A stretch of 33,196 bases of DNA, from positions 1 to 33,196 of the forward strand of contig JAUNKN010000020.1 in NCBI GenBank assembly GCA_030532685.1, read 5' to 3'. How positions within the stretch are numbered: the first letter of the stretch is position 1; every line of letters starts with the position of its first letter. The translations under genes were made by a program, and so were the position numbers. The notes under the pieces were generated by a model, which worked only from the letters and a program-made list of their open reading frames with translations, was not told where the DNA came from and searched no databases. This document shows, piece by piece, positions 8,378-16,456 of this stretch. This DNA is from Bacteroidales bacterium (GTDB lineage Bacteria; Bacteroidota; Bacteroidia; Bacteroidales; Bacteroidaceae).

Positions 8378-9568
8378 TTATTCGACGTAGAGCACCAGAC
8401 CTTTGAGATATTCTCCCTCGGGGTGATAAATGTTGATGGGATGGTCGGCTGGCTGGTGGATTTGATGGAGAATGCGCACGTGGCGACCGCTTTGTGCCGC
8501 TGCGGTAAATACGGCCAGACGAAACTGTTCCTTGGACACGGCTTGCGAACAAGAAAAAGTGAAGACAATGCCACCTGATTGTATCTTCTTGAAAGCGATG
8601 GCGTTGAGGCGAGTATAGCCCTTGATGGCATTGCGCAGGGCATCTTTGTGCTTGGCAAAAGCGGGAGGATCGAGCACGATGAGGTCGTAGTCGCCACCAG
8701 CACGCTCCAAAAACTTGAAGGCATCTTCGGCAAAGGCCTCGTGACGTGGGGCGTTGGGGAAGTTGAGCGCAATGTTTTGTCGTGTCAGTTCGATCGCTTT
8801 GGCCGAAGCGTCTACGCTGTGCACAAGACGGGCTTGACCACGCATAGCGTAGACCGAGAAACCACCTGTGTAGCAAAACATATTGAGCACGGAGCGACCA
8901 GCACTGTACTGCTCGAGCAAGCGACGATTCTCACGTTGGTCTACGAAAAAGCCCGTTTTCTGCCCGTGCAACCAGTCGATGTGGAACTGTAATCCATATT
9001 CTCGAGCTATGTTTTCATCTGTTGTGCCACGCAGAAAACCATTTTCTTGCCCCAAATCGGCTTTGTAGGGAAGCGTTGTTTCGCTCTTGTAGTACACGTG
9101 TTTGACTTGTCCTTCGCTGGCTTCGAGGAGCGCATCGGCAATGGCCTCGCGAGCATGGTGCATTCCCACCGAGTGCGCTTGCATGACTGCGGTACTGCCA
9201 AACACATCGACCACGAGCCCTGGGAGTTGATCGCCCTCACCATGAACGAGGCGATAGATTTGATGTAGCTCCGGCTGCTGAGTAAGCCCTAAGGCACCGC
9301 GCATTTGAAAGGCTTGGCGCAGACGGCGTGTCCAAAAAGCATGGTCGATGGCCTCGTCTTCAAAGGTGAGGACCCGCACGGCGATGGAACCAATTTGGTA
9401 ATGGCCGAGTGCGAGAAATTGTTCTTCCTCGTCGACCACACGTACCACCTCGCCCTCAGACAATTCAGCTTTGCGAGGCAATGTATGGTGAATGGCACCA
9501 GAGAAGACCCAAGGATGGAAGCGGCGCAGGCTATCGGCCTTTCCGCGGCGTAGGACTATCGTGTTCAT
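8378..9568 (-). CDS. Class I SAM-dependent rRNA methyltransferase, RlmI-like
   Basis: A 396-residue protein matching the RlmI/YccW family, which methylates C5 of a cytosine in 23S rRNA (m5C1962 in E. coli). An N-terminal PUA domain (about 1-75; RFHPWVFSGAI) precedes an EEHEE-type linker and a Rossmann methyltransferase domain. Visible motifs are VLNMFCYTGGFSVYA (motif I), VHSVDASAKAIELTRQN, DYDLIVLDPPAFAKHK (motif IV, DPP) and FTFSCSQAVS with the family's late cysteine. ATG at 9568 starts the PUA domain directly. Length fits the family (about 396). It is the first gene of a two-gene transcript with the GH20 gene; no clear -7/-33 promoter was found in the 160 bases upstream. Confidence 0.92.
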   Translation of the reverse strand: MNTIVLRRGKADSLRRFHPWVFSGAIHHTLPRKAELSEGEVVRVVDEEEQFLALGHYQIGSIAVRVLTFEDEAIDHAFWTRRLRQAFQMRGALGLTQQPELHQIYRLVHGEGDQLPGLVVDVFGSTAVMQAHSVGMHHAREAIADALLEASEGQVKHVYYKSETTLPYKADLGQENGFLRGTTDENIAREYGLQFHIDWLHGQKTGFFVDQRENRRLLEQYSAGRSVLNMFCYTGGFSVYAMRGQARLVHSVDASAKAIELTRQNIALNFPNAPRHEAFAEDAFKFLERAGGDYDLIVLDPPAFAKHKDALRNAIKGYTRLNAIAFKKIQSGGIVFTFSCSQAVSKEQFRLAVFTAAAQSGRHVRILHQIHQPADHPINIYHPEGEYLKGLVLYVE

Positions 9569-9734
9569 AGTGATGAGAGGTATATAAGAATGGGAGGATT
9601 GGAAAAGAATAGACAGAAATTGAAGGTGAGAGAGTGCCCTTCTCTTCGCTAAGGGAGAGATAAGGAGAGGCTCGCATTAGGGATTTAGCCCAATCCATGA
9701 TTTTGAGCAGGAGGAAAAGAAGGAGAGGAGGAAG

Positions 9735-9773
9735 AAAAAAAGAGTTCGGAGTAGGCCATGGCAAACTCCGAAC
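9735..9773 (-). terminator. Rho-independent terminator after aguB
   Basis: A perfect 9-bp stem (GTTCGGAGT at 9744-9752 with ACTCCGAAC at 9765-9773) around a 12-base loop. On the minus strand it is followed by C, T and then seven Ts (9735-9741). It lies about 57 bases past the aguB stop and ends the fmt-aguA-aguB transcript. Confidence 0.85.
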
Positions 9774-9829
9774 CCTGCAGAACTCATTGTGAAGCGCTTA
9801 TTTTTTCAACAGAAGGAGCTTCGTGGAGT

Positions 9830-10705
9830 TTAGTCGAGATAGCGTTGGGCTAGCTCCTTGAACTCCTCAATGCGGCGATCGCGCAAGAAAGGCCACCAGC
9901 GGCGCACGTTTTCGGAGCGTTGCAAGTCTACCTCCACAATTTGTACGACTTCTTCGTCCTTTGGAGCACGGTAGAGGAACTCGCCTTGTGGGCCTGCCAC
10001 AAAGGAACTGCCCCAAAACTGGATGCCCTGTGTTTGCCCACTGGGATCGGCCTCATGCCCCACACGATTTACGGCGATGACAGGCAGTCCATTGGCCACG
10101 GCATGACCGCGTTGTACGGTCGTCCAGGCTTCGCGCTGGCGTTCCTGTTCTTCTATGGGGTCGCTACTCTCATAGCCGATGGCTGTGGGATAGATGAGCA
10201 ACTGAGCCCCCCGCAAGGCCATGAGGCGTGCTCCTTCGGGATACCACTGGTCCCAGCACACCTGTACGCCCAAGCGTCCAACGCTGGTGTCGATGGGCTC
10301 AAATCCTAAATCGCCAGGGGTGAAGTAAAACTTTTCGTAATAGGCTGGATCGTCGGGGATGTGCATTTTGCGATATTTCCCAGCTATGCTTCCGTCTTTC
10401 TCGAGTACCACGGCCGTGTTGTGATAGAGTCCTGGAGCGCGGCGTTCAAAGAGAGAGGTGACCAAAACAATGCCGTGCTGACGCGCCAACGCACCGTAAA
10501 AATCGGTAGAAGGACCAGGAATGGGCTCGGCTAAATCGAAAAGCTCGGTGTTCTCTATTTGGCAGAAGTAGAGCGAGTTGTGAAGTTCTTGGAGCACAAC
10601 GAGTTCAGCGCCTTGTGAGGCGGCTTGTGCGATACGTTCGGCCAGTTTGGAGCGATTGGCTTGCACATCGGCTGTGCAGGACATTTGGATGAGAGCGATC
10701 TTCAT
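9830..10705 (-). CDS. aguB: N-carbamoylputrescine amidase
   Basis: A 291-residue nitrilase-superfamily hydrolase that converts N-carbamoylputrescine to putrescine, CO2 and ammonia, the last step of the agmatine route to putrescine. The catalytic Glu-Lys-Cys triad is visible as E40 (ELVVLQELHNSLYF), K113 (GKYRKMHIPDDP) and C150 (VQVCWDQWYPEGARLMAL). Further family stretches are SLFERRAPGLYHNTAVV and YFTPGDLGF. ATG at 10705 is chosen because the conserved MKIALIQMSC begins there; it overlaps the aguA stop by four bases (ATGA), which implies translational coupling. Being directly behind agmatine deiminase makes the substrate assignment strong. Confidence 0.95.
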   Translation of the reverse strand: MKIALIQMSCTADVQANRSKLAERIAQAASQGAELVVLQELHNSLYFCQIENTELFDLAEPIPGPSTDFYGALARQHGIVLVTSLFERRAPGLYHNTAVVLEKDGSIAGKYRKMHIPDDPAYYEKFYFTPGDLGFEPIDTSVGRLGVQVCWDQWYPEGARLMALRGAQLLIYPTAIGYESSDPIEEQERQREAWTTVQRGHAVANGLPVIAVNRVGHEADPSGQTQGIQFWGSSFVAGPQGEFLYRAPKDEEVVQIVEVDLQRSENVRRWWPFLRDRRIEEFKELAQRYLD

Positions 10706-11877
10706 GGGTGAGAGGGAGATTGGGGCACAACACCGCGAGGATATTGCATCGTCACGCAATGTAGCGAGCCGTGTTGGCGAATGAGGGAGCGGCAGTCTAT
10801 ACCTACAATTTCGTGCTGAGGAAAGGCCGTTTGGAGGACTTGACGTGCTTGCTTGTCCTTGTTGGGTTGGTTGTAAGTCGGGTAGAGCACCGCATGGTTC
10901 ATGATGAGAAAGTTGGCATAGGTCGCAGGGAGGCGTTCGCCATCTTCGTCATAGCACGCATCGGCCATGGGGAGGGCGAGGAGACGATAGGGGGCTCCTT
11001 CGGCCGTGCGGAAGTTTTGAAGTTCCTGCTCCATGGCTTGGAGTGCGGAGAAATGCTCATCGTTTTCGTCGGTGCAGCGTACGTACAAAATGGTATCGCG
11101 AGGCGCGAGGCGCGCCAAGGTGTCGATGTGGGAATCGGTGTCATCGCCTGCGAGGTAGCCATTGGCCAACCATAGAACTCGGTCCACGCCTAAGCGATCT
11201 TGGAGGAGCATTTCGACTTGCTGGCGGTCGAGCGTGGGAATGGCATCGCCTTGGCGACGACGATTGGAGTTGAGCAGACATTCTTCTGTCGTGAGCAGCG
11301 TGCCGCATCCGTCGCTTTCTATGGCGCCGCCTTCCAGCTCGAAATCGTTGTAATCAATGTAGCGTCCTTGAACGAGGCCTGCCTCATGAAGTTGTTGGTT
11401 GATGGCATTGTCCTTGCTGGCTTCAAATTTTCCACCCCAGCCATTAAAACGGAAGTCGAGAAGTTCGGCGCCTTCGGTACTCAGAACGGTGAGAAAGGCG
11501 TGGTCACGTGCCCAAGTATCGTTGGTGGGGGCTTGTAGAAAATGAATGTTTTCGACGGCTGTATTGGGCAAATGATGTTCCAAGTGAGCCTTGAGCTTCG
11601 CGATGTCGGGGTGTACGACGATGAGCGGCTGTCGCGTCGCAATTTCATAGGCTAAGCGGAGGTAGGTGGCACCAACTTCATCAAGCATATCGCACCAATC
11701 GGTGTGCTCGTGAGGCCATGTGAGTTGTATGGCGCTTTGTGGAGCCCATTCGGCAGGGAGCGTGCGTTTGGGACGTATCTCGGGGTGTTCTATCTTTGGG
11801 GAAGAAAGCACGGAAGAGAGGGAAACTTCACCCGTAGCATAGACATTGGCATTGGGGGAGGGAGAGGTGAGAGGCAT
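10702..11877 (-). CDS. aguA: Agmatine deiminase
   Basis: A 391-residue member of the peptidyl-arginine deiminase-like (PAD_porph) guanidine-modifying superfamily. It hydrolyses agmatine to N-carbamoylputrescine and ammonia. Motifs visible are TNDTWARDHAFL, FRFNGWGGKFEASKDN, ELEGGAIESDGCGTLLTTEECLLN, AGDDTDSHIDTLARL and the active-site cysteine C374 in GSLHCVTMQYPRG. The family normally starts close to KRTLPAEW; here about 36 extra Ser/Pro-rich residues precede it, and no alternative ATG lies between. Its ATG shares one base with the fmt stop (TAATG) and its stop overlaps the aguB start. The paired enzyme behind it confirms the pathway. Confidence 0.94.
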   Translation of the reverse strand: MPLTSPSPNANVYATGEVSLSSVLSSPKIEHPEIRPKRTLPAEWAPQSAIQLTWPHEHTDWCDMLDEVGATYLRLAYEIATRQPLIVVHPDIAKLKAHLEHHLPNTAVENIHFLQAPTNDTWARDHAFLTVLSTEGAELLDFRFNGWGGKFEASKDNAINQQLHEAGLVQGRYIDYNDFELEGGAIESDGCGTLLTTEECLLNSNRRRQGDAIPTLDRQQVEMLLQDRLGVDRVLWLANGYLAGDDTDSHIDTLARLAPRDTILYVRCTDENDEHFSALQAMEQELQNFRTAEGAPYRLLALPMADACYDEDGERLPATYANFLIMNHAVLYPTYNQPNKDKQARQVLQTAFPQHEIVGIDCRSLIRQHGSLHCVTMQYPRGVVPQSPSHP

Positions 11878-12848
11878 TAGGCGAGAGTTAAAGAGAAGTC
11901 AAACTTAAATCCGCGCAAAAAGTCGGCTACGGCCATACGTTTCTTACCTGCTAATTGTAGAGTGTCGAGGTGTAGGTAGCCATCGGTCAATGCCACTTTG
12001 AGATAGGACTTTCCGTCGCTGTGCAAGGTGCCTATTGCTTCTTGATGACTAGTCATCTCCTTGTGAGCAGCATAGATTTTGAGCATTGTGCGTTTGCCAT
12101 TGGTATCTTGCAATTCGGTCCAAGCCGCAGGGTAGGGCGAAAGACCACGTACAAAGTCGTAGCATCGTTTCACGCCGAGCGACCAATCAATGCGACACGT
12201 ATCCTTGAAGATTTTGGGAGCATGGCGAATGGGACTGTCGCTGACGAGTTGCTCTTGAGGAATGGGGCGAACTTTGTCGGCCATGATATTGTCGACTGTT
12301 TCGACAACGAGTTGAGCTCCCAAGTGCATGAGACGATCGTGTACGGCTTCGACATTATCTTCGTCGTGTATGGGCACTGCCACTCGCTGAATGATGGCAC
12401 CAGTGTCAATTTCGTGGTCGAGAAAGAAGGTGGTGATGCCCGTTTCGGTATCGCCATTGATGACCGCCCAATTGATAGGGGCAGCACCTCGATATTGGGG
12501 AAGGAGAGAAGCGTGAAGGTTGAAAGTCCCCAATCGTGGCATGCTCCATACGATTTCGGGGAGCATGCGGAAAGCCACGACGATTTGCAAATCGGCCCGC
12601 AACTCGCGAAGCTGTGCGATGAAAGTTTCGTCCTTTAAGCGTTCGGGTTGTAAAACGGGCAAACCTTGAGAAAGAGCATACTGTTTCACGGCGCTTTGCG
12701 ATAGCTCTGTTTGGTGGCGTCCCATGGGTTTGTCGGGCATCGTCACGACGGCTACGATGTTGTAGCCTCCCTCGACCAGTGCGCGCAAACTCTCGACGGC
12801 AAAGTCGGGCGTACCCATATAGATGATTCTCAAGTCTTCTTTCTGCAT
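11877..12848 (-). CDS. fmt: Methionyl-tRNA formyltransferase
   Basis: A 323-residue enzyme that formylates initiator Met-tRNA using 10-formyltetrahydrofolate. The catalytic residues N110, H112 and D148 are present in FNLHASLLPQYRGAAPINWAVINGD and FFLDHEIDTGA, at the spacing known from E. coli (N108, H110, D146). The N-terminus LRIIYMGTPDFAVESL is canonical, so ATG at 12848 fits, giving only about six extra residues. The C-terminal OB-like domain spans about 210-315. It is divergent from tig and is the first gene of the fmt-aguA-aguB run, with a one-base stop/start overlap into aguA. FolD, which supplies the folate one-carbon units, is encoded further along at 26097. Confidence 0.97.
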   Translation of the reverse strand: MQKEDLRIIYMGTPDFAVESLRALVEGGYNIVAVVTMPDKPMGRHQTELSQSAVKQYALSQGLPVLQPERLKDETFIAQLRELRADLQIVVAFRMLPEIVWSMPRLGTFNLHASLLPQYRGAAPINWAVINGDTETGITTFFLDHEIDTGAIIQRVAVPIHDEDNVEAVHDRLMHLGAQLVVETVDNIMADKVRPIPQEQLVSDSPIRHAPKIFKDTCRIDWSLGVKRCYDFVRGLSPYPAAWTELQDTNGKRTMLKIYAAHKEMTSHQEAIGTLHSDGKSYLKVALTDGYLHLDTLQLAGKKRMAVADFLRGFKFDFSLTLA

Positions 12849-12898
12849 ACAAAGCTATATTTTTGCGCGAAGATACGCCTTTTTCGCTAAAAAAGAGC

Positions 12899-12906
12899 TA
12901 TCTTTG
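12899..12906 (+). promoter_or_regulatory. Predicted -7 element for tig
   Basis: TATCTTTG matches the Bacteroidetes TAnnTTTG consensus, with a T-rich stretch about 20 bases upstream near the -33 position. It would give a leader of roughly 80-85 bases ending in an AT-rich segment and AAGGA shortly before the tig ATG. A second match, TATTTTTG, lies at 12858-12865. Confidence 0.5.
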
Positions 12907-12995
12907 CCGCGCTTATTTGTGCGATGGTTGTATGAGCCTTCGCTGATAGCCAAGCTTTTGTAAGGAAATAACAATAAAACAATATAACAAGGACT

Positions 12996-14351
12996 ATGAA
13001 CATTTCTCTCGAAAAGTCGGGCAATGTAGCGGTGATTACCGTGAAGATGGAAAAGGCCGACTATCAAGAAGCCGTAAAGAAGGAACTCAAAAATATCTCA
13101 GCCAAGGCCGAAATGCCTGGTTTCCGTCGTGGTAAAGTACCTGCAAGCCTTATTCAAAAGCGTTTTGGCTTCCAAGTAAAGGCCGACAAAGTCAATGAAC
13201 TCTTGAGCGAAAACTTGATGAAGTACATTCAAGACAACAAGGTGAACATCCTTGGTGAGCCCATGATGTCGGAAAAGCAAGTGCAACAAGACCTCGAGAC
13301 ACAAGATGATTTTGAGTTCGTTTTTGATGTTGCGCTCGCTCCTGAATTTGAGATTGAATTGAGCGATAAGGATAGCATTGACTACTACGAAATCGAAGTG
13401 AGCGATGCTCAAATCGATGAGCAAGTTAAGAACTTCGCTCAGCAAGCAGGACACCCTGAAAGCGTAGATACTTTTGAAGGTCGTGACATCCTGCGTGGCG
13501 CACTCGCCGAGCAAGATACTGAGGGCAACGTACTTGAGGGTGGTATCAACATTGACAAGGCCAGCCTTATGCCCGCTTACTTCCAAAGCGAAGATCAAAA
13601 GAAGATTTTTGAAGGTGCCAAGGTAGGCGATGTCATCACCTTCAACCCCTACGAGGCTCATGGTGAAAACGAACTCGCTGCTGTGCTCAAGGTGAGCAAG
13701 GAGGAGGCCAACAATCACAAGGGCAACTTTACTTTCCAGGTTGAGGAAATCAGCCGCTTCGTACCAGCTTCGATGGATCAGGAGTTCTTCGATCGTATTT
13801 TCGAACCTGGTACGGTAAAGAGCGAAGAAGAGTTCCGTGCCAAGGTTAAGGAACTCATGGCTACACAACACGTTGCCGATAGCGACTACAAGTTCCTCCA
13901 AGATGTACGTAAGTATTGCGAAGAGAAGGTGGGTGCACTCGAGTTCCCCCTCGAAGCTCTCAAGCGCTTCATGAAGCTTCAAAATGCCGATAAGGGTGAG
14001 GAGTTTGTCGATAAGAACTTCGACAAGAGCATTGAAGAGCTTCGCTGGCACTTGACGAAAGAGAAGCTCGTGGCTGGTCGCAACATCAAGGTGGACGAAG
14101 CCGACATTAAGGCTCAAGCCATCAAGTTCGCTCGTTTCCAATTCATGCAGTATGGCATGAACAATGTGCCCGAAGAATATCTCGAAGGCTATGCACAGGA
14201 ACTTCTCAAGGATCGCAACCAAGTGAATGGTTTTGTAGAACGTAGCATCGACGAGAAGCTTGCCGAAACTCTTAAGACTGTCGTGAAACTCAACAAGAAG
14301 ACTGTAACGGTCGAGGAGTTTGCAAAGTTCTTCGAAGCTACTGAAGCCTAA
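12996..14351 (+). CDS. tig: Trigger factor, ribosome-associated chaperone
   Basis: A 451-residue protein predicted to bind nascent chains at the ribosome exit tunnel. The ribosome-binding signature appears as GFRRGKVP (about residues 42-49), the usual family length is about 430-450, and the C-terminal helical arms end in the lysine-rich VVKLNKKTVTVEEFAKFF. The central FKBP-like domain is present by position (about 150-245), but the usual FDG..F and GxxIPGFE motifs are replaced by sequence such as INIDKASLMPAYFQSEDQKKIFEG. I therefore doubt prolyl-isomerase activity. ATG at 12996 directly starts the conserved MNISLEKSGNVAVITVKM. It leads a tig-clpP-clpX cluster; codon use is strongly biased, as expected of a highly expressed gene. 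Confidence 0.96.
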   Translation: MNISLEKSGNVAVITVKMEKADYQEAVKKELKNISAKAEMPGFRRGKVPASLIQKRFGFQVKADKVNELLSENLMKYIQDNKVNILGEPMMSEKQVQQDLETQDDFEFVFDVALAPEFEIELSDKDSIDYYEIEVSDAQIDEQVKNFAQQAGHPESVDTFEGRDILRGALAEQDTEGNVLEGGINIDKASLMPAYFQSEDQKKIFEGAKVGDVITFNPYEAHGENELAAVLKVSKEEANNHKGNFTFQVEEISRFVPASMDQEFFDRIFEPGTVKSEEEFRAKVKELMATQHVADSDYKFLQDVRKYCEEKVGALEFPLEALKRFMKLQNADKGEEFVDKNFDKSIEELRWHLTKEKLVAGRNIKVDEADIKAQAIKFARFQFMQYGMNNVPEEYLEGYAQELLKDRNQVNGFVERSIDEKLAETLKTVVKLNKKTVTVEEFAKFFEATEA

Positions 14352-14480
14352 AAATCTATTGGTATCGTCGCCAAGTGCGACGATGCTACAGAATGCACTA
14401 CAGCTGCGCTGCTGGGCGACAGTCCTATGCGTCTGAGCTTGGCTTTGGTGTAGTACAAAGTCATTCTGACAAACCTCAAT

Positions 14481-14530
14481 GGGACTGCGTCAAAATTTCC
14501 ATTTTGACACAGTCCCACTTTTCTATTTTT
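14481..14530 (+). terminator. Terminator-like hairpin directly before clpP
   Basis: Arms 14481-14496 and 14501-14516 pair over 16 positions with a single C-A mismatch and a TTCC loop. They are followed by the T-rich ACTTTTCTATTTTT, which is an intrinsic-terminator arrangement on the plus strand. The T-run ends four bases before the clpP ATG. It may end the tig transcript, attenuate clpP, or stabilise a processed clpP mRNA 5' end. Confidence 0.7.
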
Positions 14531-14533
14531 ATC

Positions 14534-15202
14534 ATGCAACAAGATTTCCGCAAATTTGCCACGCGCCACTTGGGCATCAATTCCATGGTGCTCGACGATG
14601 TCGTAGCCGCACAAAATCAATACCTCAATCCCTATATTTTGGAAGAGCGTCAGCTCAATGTGACGCAAATGGACGTGTTTTCGCGTTTGATGATGGATCG
14701 CATCATCTTCTTGGGCACGGCCATCGACGACTATACGGCCAATACTCTCCAGGCTCAGCTTCTTTATCTCGACTCGACCGATCCTGGTAAGGACATCTCC
14801 ATTTATATCAACTCGCCTGGTGGTAGTGTTTATGCAGGCTTGGGCATCTATGACACGATGCAATTCATTCAGAGCGATGTGGCCACTATTTGTACGGGCA
14901 TGGCTGCTTCTATGGGAGCAGTGCTCCTTGTGGCGGGACATGAAGGCAAGCGTTCGGCACTTCCTCACAGTCGTGTGATGATTCACCAGCCTCTCGGCGG
15001 TGCGCAAGGGCAAGCCTCGGATATTGAAATCACCGCTCGCGAAATTATGAAGCTCAAAAAGGAGCTTTACACCATTATTGCTGAACATAGCCACACGGAC
15101 TTTGATAAGGTTTGGGCCGATAGCGATCGCGACTATTGGATGACGGCCAATGAGGCGCAAGAGTATGGAATGATAGACCGCGTGCTGGCGCGCAAAGCAT
15201 AA
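14534..15202 (+). CDS. clpP: ATP-dependent Clp protease proteolytic subunit
   Basis: A 222-residue serine peptidase forming the tetradecameric degradation chamber used with ClpX. The catalytic triad is S126 (TICTGMAASMGAVLL), H151 (SRVMIHQPLGG) and D200 (ADSDRDYWM), at the same spacing as the E. coli S97/H122/D171 triad. The oxyanion and core motifs YINSPGGSVYAGLGIYDTMQF are intact. ATG at 14534 is chosen because MQQDFRKFATRHLGINSMVL begins there; the frame is open upstream to 14375, but that part encodes the hairpin and is not conserved-looking. The first 25-30 residues may form a propeptide or the axial loops. It is followed after 9 bases by clpX, a clear operon. Confidence 0.97.
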   Translation: MQQDFRKFATRHLGINSMVLDDVVAAQNQYLNPYILEERQLNVTQMDVFSRLMMDRIIFLGTAIDDYTANTLQAQLLYLDSTDPGKDISIYINSPGGSVYAGLGIYDTMQFIQSDVATICTGMAASMGAVLLVAGHEGKRSALPHSRVMIHQPLGGAQGQASDIEITAREIMKLKKELYTIIAEHSHTDFDKVWADSDRDYWMTANEAQEYGMIDRVLARKA

Positions 15203-15211
15203 AACACGAAC

Positions 15212-16456
15212 ATGACAAAACGCAATAGCAAACTTGATCACTGTTCTTTCTGTGGTCGCACGGAGGAGGAAATCGATTTTCTCATTCCCGGCCAGGAAGG
15301 ACACATCTGTAACGAGTGTGCCACACGTGCAGGTAGCATTGTCGAGGAGATTTACCGAGCCAATGAAGCCAAGAATACGGCAAATGATCTTGCTGCCCTC
15401 GACCAACTTCCTACGCCCAAGCAAATCAAAGAACACCTCGACCAGTACGTCATTGGTCAAGACGCTGCTAAGAAGTATCTCTCTGTGGCCGTCTACAATC
15501 ACTACAAGCGCATTCGTAGCAATGCCGATGCCGACGATAGCGTGGAAATCGAAAAGAGCAACATCGTTATGGTGGGTTCGACAGGTACGGGAAAGACGCT
15601 CTTGGCACGCACCATTGCTCGCTTGCTGCAAGTACCTTTCACCATTGTCGATGCTACTGTTTTCACCGAAGCCGGATATGTGGGAGAGGATGTGGAGAGC
15701 ATCCTGTCGCGCCTACTCCAAGTGGCCGACTTTGATGTGGAGCGCACTCAACGTGGCATCGTGTTTATCGACGAAATCGATAAGATTGCTCGCAAGAGCG
15801 ACAATCCCTCCATCACACGTGATGTGAGCGGAGAGGGGGTTCAGCAAGGTATGCTAAAACTCCTTGAAGGTAGCATTGTCAATGTCCCTCCCAAAGGCGG
15901 CCGCAAGCACCCTGACCAAGACTATGTGCAGATCGATACGCGCAACATTCTCTTCATCTGTGGAGGAGCATTCGATGGCATAGAGAAGAAGATAGCCCAA
16001 CGTCTTAATACGCACACGGTGGGTTACGACTCAGTGCAGAATTTGAAAAAAATCGATTCGAGCGATTTGATGCAATATGTCGAGCCTCAAGACCTCAAGA
16101 GTTTTGGTCTCATACCAGAAATCATCGGTCGTTTACCTGTGCTCACTTATCTCAAACCGTTGGATGCTGCTGCACTGCGCAACATTCTGACCGAGCCAAA
16201 GAACTCCATCGTTCGCCAATACATCAAGCTTTTTGCACTCGATGGAGTAGCACTTACCTTCGCTCCCGAAGCCCTCGACTATATCGTAGAGAAAGCCGTG
16301 GAGTACAAACTTGGTGCGCGTGGTTTGCGCTCCATCGTCGAGACGATAATGATGGACGCTATGTACGAAGCTCCTTCAGGAGCAGACAAGGAACTAAACA
16401 TCACGCGCGAATATGCTCAGCAAAAGTTTGATCCCTTGAACCATCCCACGCTCTAA
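15212..16456 (+). CDS. clpX: ATP-dependent Clp protease ATP-binding subunit ClpX
   Basis: A 414-residue AAA+ unfoldase that recognises substrates and feeds them to ClpP. The N-terminal zinc-binding domain has C11, C14, C33 and C36 (CSFC...CNEC). The AAA+ core carries Walker A GSTGTGKT (122-129), Walker [11 protein letters not shown], the pore-loop sequence GYVGEDVE, and sensor-2 [10 protein letters not shown]. An IGF-type ClpP-docking loop is expected around residues 265-275; there the sequence reads [14 protein letters not shown], and I could not confirm a canonical IGF triplet. Start ATG lies 9 bases after the clpP stop. In many Bacteroidetes recQ follows clpX; here a long gene-free region follows instead. 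Confidence 0.97.
   Translation: MTKRNSKLDHCSFCGRTEEEIDFLIPGQEGHICNECATRAGSIVEEIYRANEAKNTANDLAALDQLPTPKQIKEHLDQYVIGQDAAKKYLSVAVYNHYKRIRSNADADDSVEIEKSNIVMVGSTGTGKTLLARTIARLLQVPFTIVDATVFTEAGYVGEDVESILSRLLQVADFDVERTQRGIVFIDEIDKIARKSDNPSITRDVSGEGVQQGMLKLLEGSIVNVPPKGGRKHPDQDYVQIDTRNILFICGGAFDGIEKKIAQRLNTHTVGYDSVQNLKKIDSSDLMQYVEPQDLKSFGLIPEIIGRLPVLTYLKPLDAAALRNILTEPKNSIVRQYIKLFALDGVALTFAPEALDYIVEKAVEYKLGARGLRSIVETIMMDAMYEAPSGADKELNITREYAQQKFDPLNHPTL

Noticed and set aside
12850-12857. TAnnTTTG match on the minus strand immediately before fmt
   Set aside because: Transcription would start inside the gene, downstream of the conserved start, so it is probably a chance match.
14375-14533. In-frame N-terminal extension of ClpP
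   Set aside because: It translates the hairpin and T-run and does not resemble ClpP; the conserved start is at 14534.
14348-15631. 427-codon open frame antisense to clpP and clpX
   Set aside because: Antisense shadow of two strongly conserved genes.
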